Shown piece after piece: positions 24,021 through 31,197 of a stretch of DNA of 64,000 bases. Location: the NCBI GenBank assembly GCA_900316955.1, contig ONEX01000011.1:88665-152664 (forward strand), in the 5' to 3' direction. Position numbers and translations under genes: made by a program. Each line of letters begins with the position of its first letter. Position 1 is the stretch's first letter. The notes under the pieces were generated by a model. The model searched no databases and was not told where the DNA came from. It saw only the letters and a list, made by a program, of their open reading frames with translations. Source of the stretch: an uncultured Bacteroidales bacterium. Its GTDB lineage: Bacteria; Bacteroidota; Bacteroidia; Bacteroidales; UBA932.

Positions 24021-25948
24021 TGAAACGATTCATGCTCCTGGCCGCCCTGGCGCTCCTGCCGGTGGCGTCCTTTGCCGATGAAGGGATGTGGATGATCCAC
24101 GCCCTGAACCAGGCGCTGGAAAAGAAGATGCAGGAGCGGGGGCTGCAGCTCTCCGCCGGAGAGATCTACAACGCAGACGCGCCCGGGACCACGGTCGCCG
24201 ACGCCGTCGTGTCGCTCGGCTTCTACTGCACCGCCAGCGTGATTTCCGACGAGGGGCTCCTCATCACCAACCACCACTGCGCCTACAGCGACCTGTTCGA
24301 CCTGTCCACCCCGGAGAAAAACTACCTGGAGGACGGCTACTGGGCGTTTTATCGCCAGGACGAGATTCCGCTCCAGGGGAAGGAAGTGTACTTCCTGAAG
24401 CGGGTGCTGGACGTGACGGACGAGGTGGCGGCCGTGTCGGATTCGCTGACCGCCCGGGGCGAGCGCTTCGGCTCGCGGAAGCTCACCTCCATCCTGGAGC
24501 GCCGCTACGCGGCCCGGACCGGCCTGGAGGCCTCGCTGAACTCGATGTGGGCGGGGGAGAAATACTACCTGGCCCTCTACACCACCTACAAGGACATCCG
24601 CCTGGTAGGCGCCCCGCCGGTGTCCATCGCGGCCTTCGGCGGCGACGAGGACAACTGGGAATGGCCGCAGCACAAGGGCGATTTCGCCCTGTACCGGATC
24701 TATGACCACGGCGAGCCGCTCCATTCCCCCTGGCACCTGCGCATCTCGCGGGCCGGCTATCGGGAAGGGGACTATGCGATGGTCATCGGCTATCCCGGCC
24801 GCACGGACCGCTACAGCAGCTCCTACAAGGTCGATTACCTCACGCGGGTGGAGCGCCCGGTGACGAACCGGCTTCGCGGCAACCAGATGGAGATCGTCCG
24901 GAAATGGATGGACGCCGATCCCGCCATCCGCGCCAAATACTCCGACTGGTTCTTCTCCCTGTCCAACGTGCAGGAGATGCAGGAAGGGGAAGTGCAGTGC
25001 GTGAAGCGCTTCGGCGTGGTGGACGAGAAGCGGGCCCAGGAGAAGGATCTGCCGCAGGACATCCTGAAGGGCCTGGCCGACGAGTACGCCGCCATCGAGG
25101 ACATCGAACGCGAGAAGGCGTACTACCGCGAGACCATCGTCCGCGGCATGCGCATCACGCCCACGATGCTCCGGATGTCCAACGCCAAGACGCCCGAGGC
25201 CCGCGACGAGATCTACCGCCGGGACATCGGCGCCCTGGATCCGCGCGTGGAGAAAGACCTCATCGCCTATTCGCTGGAAGAGTATTTCGGCCATCTGCCG
25301 GCCGAGGTCGTCGGCCATCGGCAGGATTCCCTGCGGAAGGCCTTCGGCGGCGACTGGAAGGCGATGGCGGAGCACCTGTGGGACCATCCGCTGGAGCTCA
25401 TGGACTTCATCACGGAGGTCAAGATCACGGCCTTCAACGAGCGGGAGAAGCACACGGGCGACCTGACGGACCTGCAGCACCGCTATACCCGGGCCCTGTA
25501 TCACGACCGCGAGGCGAAGGGCCTGGTCCAGTATCCGGATGCGAACTCCACGATGCGCCTGACCTACGGCGTCGTGTCTTCTCTGGAGCCTTGGGACGCG
25601 GTCTATACCTCCTGGTACTCTTCCCCGCGCGGCCTTCGCGAGAAATACGACCCGGCGCAGTACGATTACGCCCTTCCGGCGGACTTCGTCGCGGCGCTGG
25701 ACCGCTATGACGGCCCCGTCAATTTCCTCACGGACAACGACATCACGGGCGGCAACTCCGGCTCCCCGGTGCTGAACGCCCGGGGCGAGGTCATCGGCCT
25801 TGCCTTCGACGGGAACAAGGAATCCCTCGCCTCCGACGTCTCTTTCACGCCGGACTACAACAAGTGCGTGTGCGTGGACATCCGGTATGTCCTGTGGATC
25901 CTGGAGGATTACGTGGGGCTGGAGCGGATCGCCAAGGAAATCGAGTAG
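24020..25948 (+). CDS. S46 family dipeptidyl-peptidase (DPP7/DPP11-like)
   Basis: 642-residue secreted serine peptidase that releases dipeptides from peptide N termini in the periplasm. Signal peptide MKRFMLLAALALLPVASFA. The catalytic His lies in LITNHHC (about residue 86), the Asp in the AAFGGDEDNWEWPQHKGDF region (about 205-220) and the Ser in TGGNSGSPV (about 580). It is roughly 70 residues shorter than the Porphyromonas DPP7/DPP11 enzymes. Whether it prefers acidic or hydrophobic P1 residues cannot be decided. The start at 24020 overlaps the preceding stop and removes a 7-residue extension without a signal. As the last gene of the TonB operon it could feed dipeptides to the cell. Confidence 0.9.
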   Translation: MKRFMLLAALALLPVASFADEGMWMIHALNQALEKKMQERGLQLSAGEIYNADAPGTTVADAVVSLGFYCTASVISDEGLLITNHHCAYSDLFDLSTPEKNYLEDGYWAFYRQDEIPLQGKEVYFLKRVLDVTDEVAAVSDSLTARGERFGSRKLTSILERRYAARTGLEASLNSMWAGEKYYLALYTTYKDIRLVGAPPVSIAAFGGDEDNWEWPQHKGDFALYRIYDHGEPLHSPWHLRISRAGYREGDYAMVIGYPGRTDRYSSSYKVDYLTRVERPVTNRLRGNQMEIVRKWMDADPAIRAKYSDWFFSLSNVQEMQEGEVQCVKRFGVVDEKRAQEKDLPQDILKGLADEYAAIEDIEREKAYYRETIVRGMRITPTMLRMSNAKTPEARDEIYRRDIGALDPRVEKDLIAYSLEEYFGHLPAEVVGHRQDSLRKAFGGDWKAMAEHLWDHPLELMDFITEVKITAFNEREKHTGDLTDLQHRYTRALYHDREAKGLVQYPDANSTMRLTYGVVSSLEPWDAVYTSWYSSPRGLREKYDPAQYDYALPADFVAALDRYDGPVNFLTDNDITGGNSGSPVLNARGEVIGLAFDGNKESLASDVSFTPDYNKCVCVDIRYVLWILEDYVGLERIAKEIE

Positions 25949-25973
25949 ATTCCGGGTCAAGCCCGGAATGACA
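25947..25973. repeat. Dispersed palindromic element between convergent genes
   Basis: AGATTCCGGG ... CCCGGAATGAC. It begins within the TAG stop of the S46 gene and ends 2 nt before the stop of the opposite gene, so it fills the whole 26-nt intergenic space. It probably forms a hairpin in both transcripts. Confidence 0.8.
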
Positions 25974-25974
25974 G

Positions 25975-27555
25975 CTATTCGCTGCGCCGCGCGAGCGACA
26001 CGGCGACGGGCTTGCCGTCCAGCCAGGCCGTGATTTCCGCGTCCGGGAAGCCGAGGGCGCGGACGGGATTGAGTTGCAGGAGGGCCTCGTTGAAGGAGCG
26101 GAACACGCCCACGGAGTAGGTGTAGCGCAGGGCATTCGTCAGGCGCTCATACACCGGGTCCAGGCCCTTGATCTCGTCCAGCGTCGCGTGGCGGGGCGAC
26201 GTGAACAACTGAATCTGATACACGATGCCTTCCGGCAGGGAGGTGTCCTGGGCGAAGCGGCCGACGGGCCCCACCTGGAAGGTGGCGGGGGCGGCCGGCG
26301 GCGCCGGGGCCACCTTGAGGCTGAGCTTCGCGCCGGGCGCGTTCTTCGAGAAAGTGTAGCTGCGGCGGGCGCCCACGAATTCGCGGTCGGCCCGGTCGGA
26401 ATCCGTCACCGCCCCGCGCTGGAGGAAGGACTGTTCGATGGTCCGGACGGCGCGGGTGGTCTCTTCGAGGCGGCGGCGGAGCGGCGCGAGGGCCGCCTCG
26501 CGGTCGGCGATGGCCGACGTCAGGGCCGTGCGGTCCTCCACTCCCGTCGTGAGCCGCAGCCGCAGGGTGTCCAGCTGCCGCTCGTGCCGATAGATGGAGT
26601 CGCGCAGGACGCGGACCTCGGCGGTCATCTGCATGTAGCGGCGGGTGTCGTCGTTGCCCGGGGCGTCATCGGCGACGGCGGAGCCGTGGTCCTGGCGCGT
26701 AGGGTCGTCCAGCGGGTACAGGGCGGCCGTCCGGGCGAGCGCCACGGGGTCGCGCATGGGCATCCGGGCGATCACCGGCTGTTTTTCCGTCACATAGATA
26801 TAGACACTGTCCGGGGCGCAGTCCCGGTTGGAGGCGAAGAGCGTGTAGCGCCCGTCCGGGGAGTCCACGAGCAGGAAATCGTCGCCCGGGGAAGAATAGG
26901 GGAAGCCCAGGTTCACGGGTTCGCCCCAGGCGCCCGTCTCCTCGTTCCAGGTGGACCGGTACAGGTCGTAGCCGCCCATCCCGTGGAGGCCGTCCGAGGA
27001 GAAGGTCAGGACCTTCCCGTCTTCCGACAGCATCGGGAACACCTCGTTGCCCGGGGACAGCAGGGATTCGCCCATCAGGGCGGGATGGGACCAGACTGAG
27101 CCGTCGGACGAGGACATGTACAGGTTGCGGGAGCCGGTGGCATCCGGCGCGGAGAAGCAGAGGGACTGGCCGCCGCGCGGGGCGTAGGTCGGGATGCCGT
27201 CGTCGGACGGGTCCAGCGCGTGCGGCGGCAGGCGCCAGGTCTGGTTCTTCAGGGGATAGAACAGGAAGAAATCCTTGCGGGAGAAGCGCTCGCGGGCGAT
27301 GACCACCGGATCGGCGCAGAAATCCGTCATGTTCAGGGCGTTCTGGGACCGGTCCATGCGGTCGCGGAGCAGCCGGACGGTGTCCGCATCGGCCGTCAGG
27401 GCCGCTGCGCGGGCGTACAGGTCCATCGCTTCCTCGAACCGGTACTGGCGGTGCAGGCGGTCGCCCTCCGTGAGGAGAGAATCCGTCTGCGCCCGGAGGC
27501 CGAAAGCCGCCGAGAGAAGTACCAGCAGGATGGAAAAACCCCTTCTAAACACCAC
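25975..27555 (-). CDS. PD40/TPR envelope protein with SPOR-like C terminus
   Basis: About 526 residues, secreted (signal peptide FRRGFSILLVLLSAAFGLRA). A short TPR-like helix pair follows (about residues 25-60), then PD40-type beta-propeller blades (FPMLSEDGKVLTFSSDGLHGMGGYDLYRS), a coiled-coil region (about 310-390) and a C-terminal segment YQIQLFT...YTYSVGVFRSFNEALLQL that resembles a SPOR domain. This layout recalls gliding/OmpA-linked envelope proteins of Bacteroidetes. I place the start at a GTG (27555, or 27552) because the only upstream candidate, a TTG, lies inside the -7 box TAATTTTG. Confidence 0.75.
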   Translation of the reverse strand: MVFRRGFSILLVLLSAAFGLRAQTDSLLTEGDRLHRQYRFEEAMDLYARAAALTADADTVRLLRDRMDRSQNALNMTDFCADPVVIARERFSRKDFFLFYPLKNQTWRLPPHALDPSDDGIPTYAPRGGQSLCFSAPDATGSRNLYMSSSDGSVWSHPALMGESLLSPGNEVFPMLSEDGKVLTFSSDGLHGMGGYDLYRSTWNEETGAWGEPVNLGFPYSSPGDDFLLVDSPDGRYTLFASNRDCAPDSVYIYVTEKQPVIARMPMRDPVALARTAALYPLDDPTRQDHGSAVADDAPGNDDTRRYMQMTAEVRVLRDSIYRHERQLDTLRLRLTTGVEDRTALTSAIADREAALAPLRRRLEETTRAVRTIEQSFLQRGAVTDSDRADREFVGARRSYTFSKNAPGAKLSLKVAPAPPAAPATFQVGPVGRFAQDTSLPEGIVYQIQLFTSPRHATLDEIKGLDPVYERLTNALRYTYSVGVFRSFNEALLQLNPVRALGFPDAEITAWLDGKPVAVSLARRSE

Positions 27556-27576
27556 AGATTGTTCGTTTTGCGAGCA

Positions 27577-27584
27577 CAAAATTA
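27577..27584 (-). promoter_or_regulatory. -7 box of the PD40/SPOR gene
   Basis: TAATTTTG on the minus strand. It covers the TTG that could otherwise be read as a start codon and so helps place the start at the downstream GTG. Confidence 0.55.
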
Positions 27585-27625
27585 AGAAATAGTTGCGAGA
27601 ATCTTCTTATATCAGAAAAAATTCG

Positions 27626-27633
27626 TATTTTTG
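27626..27633 (+). promoter_or_regulatory. secDF -7 box
   Basis: TATTTTTG, about 87 nt before the secDF ATG. The leader ends in an A/T-rich stretch without a clear Shine-Dalgarno sequence, as is common in Bacteroidetes. Confidence 0.5.
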
Positions 27634-27720
27634 TGCCCTTATTTTGCCGAAGTCTGCTTGGTTCGGCCCGAGCGGGCACGGCCTAATGGGAAAAAAACTA
27701 ATATTATAATAAGTACTACA

Positions 27721-30675
27721 ATGCAAAGCAAAGGCTTAATCAGACTGTTCGCCATCCTGCTTGCCTTGGCCAGCCTCTGGCAGCTCTCCTTCACCGCGGT
27801 CACCCGCATCCAGGAGAAGAAAGCTGCCAAAGTCGCCGCCGAAAGAGCCCAGCAGTTCGTTGACGCGAACAACGTCGCCGCCGAAGTCCGCGAGTTCGTC
27901 CTGGACTCGGTGGCCAACATCCGGAACCGTGCCTACATCGACTCCATCAGCGCTGAGAAGGTTTATCTCGGATACACCTACCAGTCCGCCAAGGAGAAGG
28001 AGATCAACCTCGGCCTCGACCTCAAGGGCGGCATGAACGTCATGCTGCAGGTCCAGCTCCAGGATCTCGTGAAGGCCCTCGCCGGCAACAGCACCGATCC
28101 CGACTTCCAGAAAGCGCTCGATCTGGCGAAGAAGAACAACGTGAACTCCAGCCAGGATTTCATCGGCCTGTTCGAAAGCGCCTGGGCCGAGACCGCGAAC
28201 GGCCGCCGGCTCGCCGAGATCTTCGGCACCTACGAGCTCCGCGACAAGGTGAAGCCGGAATCCACCGACAAGGAAGTCATCGAGGTCATCCGCAACGAAG
28301 CGAAGAGCGCCATCGACAACTCCTTCAACGTGCTCCGCAACCGTATCGACCGTTTCGGCGTCACCCAGCCGAACATCCAGCGCATCGAGAACAGCGGCAA
28401 GATCCTCATCGAGCTCCCGGGCGTCAAGGATCCTGAGCGTGTCCGCAAGCTCCTGCAGGGTACCGCCTCCCTCGAGTTCTGGCCCACCTTCACCGCCAAC
28501 GAGGTGAACCTCTATGCCGTCGACTCCCGCGTCGCGGAGATCCTCGCGAACCTCGGCGACAGCACCGCCGTCGCCAACCCGCTCCTCTCCGTCCTGCAGC
28601 CCAGCGGCATGAACAACGCCTGCATCGGCTTCGCCAACGGTGTCGATACCGTGATGGTGAACCGGTACCTCGCCATGGCGGAGGATGTCCTCCCGCAGGG
28701 CTTCCGCGGTCTCTGGACCGTGAAGCCGAGCGAGTATGTCCAGGGCGCGAACATCTACGAGCTCGTCGCCATCAAGGCTACCTCCCGTGACGGCAAGGCC
28801 CCGCTCGACGGCGGTGTCGTGACCGACGCCAGCGTCGAATTCGACGGCGGCCGCAACGGCGGCAGCGGCGCTCCGCACGTGTCCATGACGATGAACGCCG
28901 AAGGCGCTTCCGCCTGGGCCCACCTCACCAAGGACAACATCGGCAAGCAGATCGCCATCGTCCTCGACGGCCTCGTGTATTCCTACCCGAACGTCCTGAA
29001 CGAGATCACCGGCGGCAGCTCCCAGATCACCGGCAACTTCGACATGCAGGAGGCTGAGGACCTTGCGAACGTCCTCAAGTCCGGTAAGCTCCCGGCTCCG
29101 GCCACCATCATCCAGGAGCAGGTCGTGGGCCCGTCCCTCGGTTCCGCTTCCATCCGCGCCGGTCTCATCTCCTTCCTGATCGCCTTCGTCCTCGTGCTCC
29201 TGTACATGGTGTTCTTCTACCAGGGTGCGGGTCTCATCGCCGACGTCGCGCTGCTGTGCAACGTTCTCCTGCTCTTCGGCACCCTCGTCTCCTTCGGCGC
29301 CGTCCTTACCCTCCCGGGTATCGCCGGTCTCATCCTGACCCTGGGTATGGCCGTGGATGCGAACGTGATCATCTATGAGCGTATCAAGGAAGAGCTGGCC
29401 GCGGGCAAGGGCTTCTCCAAGGCCGTCATCGACGGTTACAAGAATGCCTACTCCGCCATCATCGACGGCCAGGTGACCACCCTCCTCACCGGTATCATCC
29501 TCTACGTCTTCGGTTCCGGTCCGGTCCAGGGCTTCGCCACGACGCTCATCATCGGTATCATCACTTCCGTGCTGACCTCCATCTTCATCACCCGCCTGAT
29601 CTTCGACGACCGCATCGCCAAGGGCAAGACCGTGAGCCTGTCCAACAAGCTTACCCGGAACTTCCTGAAGAATACGCACGTCGACTTCATCGGCCTGAAG
29701 AAGTACTCCTACATCATCTCCGGCGCCCTGATCCTCATCAGCATCGCCAGCATCGCGTTCAAGGGCTTCAGCTACGGTGTCGACTTCACCGGTGGCCGCA
29801 CCTACATCGTCCGCTTCGACCAGAGCGTCAAGGCCGAGGATGTCCGTTCCGCCGTGGAGAACACCTTCCAGGCCGCCGCTGCCGCCGCCGGCGAGGACCA
29901 GTACTCCGTCGAGGTCAAGCAGTTCGGTGGCGACGCCCAGATGAAGATCACCACCCAGTACAAGAACAAGTCCGAGGACACCGCCGTCGACGCCGAGATC
30001 GAGAGCCTGCTCTTCGACGCCCTCAAGGGCTTCTATGCCGAGCAGACTTCCCTCGACCAGTTCACCTCCACGCTGGAGAACCCGAACGGTATCGTCTCCT
30101 CCGACAAGGTGGGTCCGACCATCGCCCGCGACATCACCCGCAGCGCGTTCATCGCCGTGTTCCTCGCCCTCCTCATGATCTTCGCCTACATCGCCTGGCG
30201 GTTCAAGGGCTGGACCTGGGGTCTCGGCGGCGTGGTCTCCCTCGCCCACACGGCCCTCATCGTGATCGGCTTCTTCTCCCTGTTCAACGGAATCCTGCCG
30301 TTCAACCTGGATGTGGACCAGACGTTCATCGCGGCCATCCTGACCATCATCGGTTACGCCATCAACGATAACGTGGTTATCTTTGACCGTATCCGTGAGC
30401 AGAAGGGCCTGCACCCGAACGCCGACTTCCGCGAGACTGTCAATACGGCTCTGAACGCCACCCTCACCCGTACCGTGAACACTTCCGTGTCCACCCTCCT
30501 CCCGATGCTCGCCATCGCGATCTTCGGCGGTGAGTCCATCCGCGGTCTGGCCGTGGCCCTCTGCCTCGGTATCCTCATCGGTACCTACGCCTCCATCCTG
30601 ATCGGTACCCCGATCATGTACGACGCCACCATGAAGGGTGCCTCCAAGAAGGCCGCCGAACCCAAGAAGAAATAA
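27721..30675 (+). CDS. secDF: Protein translocase subunit SecDF (fused)
   Basis: 984-residue inner-membrane protein that uses the proton gradient to complete Sec-dependent export. The N-terminal helix is followed by the SecD periplasmic region with NLGLDLKGGMNVMLQV. The SecD membrane half (about residues 475-640) has GMAVDANVIIYERIKEE, and the SecF half (about 660-970) has VDFTGGRTY and a final helix bundle with YAINDNVVIFDRIREQ. Both conserved Asp residues of the membrane halves are present. I chose ATG 27721 because the family sequence starts with MQSKGLIRLFA; the upstream extension is leader. A strong terminator follows. Confidence 0.96.
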   Translation: MQSKGLIRLFAILLALASLWQLSFTAVTRIQEKKAAKVAAERAQQFVDANNVAAEVREFVLDSVANIRNRAYIDSISAEKVYLGYTYQSAKEKEINLGLDLKGGMNVMLQVQLQDLVKALAGNSTDPDFQKALDLAKKNNVNSSQDFIGLFESAWAETANGRRLAEIFGTYELRDKVKPESTDKEVIEVIRNEAKSAIDNSFNVLRNRIDRFGVTQPNIQRIENSGKILIELPGVKDPERVRKLLQGTASLEFWPTFTANEVNLYAVDSRVAEILANLGDSTAVANPLLSVLQPSGMNNACIGFANGVDTVMVNRYLAMAEDVLPQGFRGLWTVKPSEYVQGANIYELVAIKATSRDGKAPLDGGVVTDASVEFDGGRNGGSGAPHVSMTMNAEGASAWAHLTKDNIGKQIAIVLDGLVYSYPNVLNEITGGSSQITGNFDMQEAEDLANVLKSGKLPAPATIIQEQVVGPSLGSASIRAGLISFLIAFVLVLLYMVFFYQGAGLIADVALLCNVLLLFGTLVSFGAVLTLPGIAGLILTLGMAVDANVIIYERIKEELAAGKGFSKAVIDGYKNAYSAIIDGQVTTLLTGIILYVFGSGPVQGFATTLIIGIITSVLTSIFITRLIFDDRIAKGKTVSLSNKLTRNFLKNTHVDFIGLKKYSYIISGALILISIASIAFKGFSYGVDFTGGRTYIVRFDQSVKAEDVRSAVENTFQAAAAAAGEDQYSVEVKQFGGDAQMKITTQYKNKSEDTAVDAEIESLLFDALKGFYAEQTSLDQFTSTLENPNGIVSSDKVGPTIARDITRSAFIAVFLALLMIFAYIAWRFKGWTWGLGGVVSLAHTALIVIGFFSLFNGILPFNLDVDQTFIAAILTIIGYAINDNVVIFDRIREQKGLHPNADFRETVNTALNATLTRTVNTSVSTLLPMLAIAIFGGESIRGLAVALCLGILIGTYASILIGTPIMYDATMKGASKKAAEPKKK

Positions 30676-30694
30676 ATCCTTCTCGGTTTGAACC

Positions 30695-30727
30695 AAAGGA
30701 CCGGCTCCCTCGAGCCGGTCCTTTTTT
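30695..30727 (+). terminator. secDF terminator
   Basis: A 13-bp perfect stem (30695-30707 with 30712-30724), 4-nt loop and T-tract to 30727. A strong intrinsic terminator. Confidence 0.9.
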
Positions 30728-30754
30728 CTGTCTTAGGCGATTAGGAGAGATGTA

Positions 30755-30960
30755 AGGGGAGGGTGGCGCGACGGCTCCATGCGTCTTTCAGCGGCTACGC
30801 CCAGGTCGGGAAGGCGCTTGACGGCGAACTCGCTCAGTTAGTCCCGCAAGCGGGCCTAACTAGCGCTCAAACAGACGCCGTCATCCCTCACGGGACCGCT
30901 GCCTTCCCTCCCGCTCGCTGGCGCTGAAAGCCGAATTCCGCCGTCGCGCCACCCTCCCCT
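30755..30960. repeat. Nested long inverted-repeat element, left of helicase gene
   Basis: A 206-nt stretch of five nested complementary segments. The outer arms 30755-30775/30940-30960 are 21 bp and perfect. Inside them come CTTTCAGCG/CGCTGAAAG (30785/30922), GGGAAGGC/GCCTTCCC (30808/30901), GACGGCG/CGCCGTC (30820/30876), and a terminal hairpin GTTAGtCCCG/CGGGcCTAAC (30837-30860). The whole folds into one long branched or bulged stem. No protein is plausible. It occupies most of the gap between secDF and the helicase gene; the rest (30961-31162) is A/T-richer and shows no gene. Confidence 0.85.
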
Positions 30961-31162
30961 CTGAACACCACCGTCCTGCTCTCGGAGTAGGGCTGGTTGA
31001 GTAAAAAGCGTTATGTCGTACGCAAAAGGGGGCCAAACAAAAAGGGGGGCGTCGTTTCTTTCAGATTGATCAATGAAAAAAATGTATTCTCTCTCGGCTC
31101 TTCAAGGAGAAAGAGGTTACCAAATTCTGTTCTTTGAGGGCGAAGTCGTTTTGTGGGCAATG

Positions 31163-31193
31163 TTGTATAATTATCGCGGTTTTCGTATTTTAG
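31163..31193 (+). promoter_or_regulatory. Helicase gene promoter candidate
   Basis: TTG (31163-31165), 20-nt spacer, TATTTTAG (31186-31193), one base off the -7 consensus. The ATG follows after 4 nt, which would make the mRNA leaderless. Confidence 0.5.
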
Positions 31194-31197
31194 CAAT

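Noticed and set aside
27736-30696. 986-codon open frame opposite secDF
   Set aside because: Composition is Glu/Asp/Val/His-rich antisense of SecDF with no domain; secDF is certain.
30695-30960. Group II intron or retron RNA at the nested inverted repeat
   Set aside because: No reverse transcriptase is nearby, and the layout is one long stem rather than the multi-domain intron fold.
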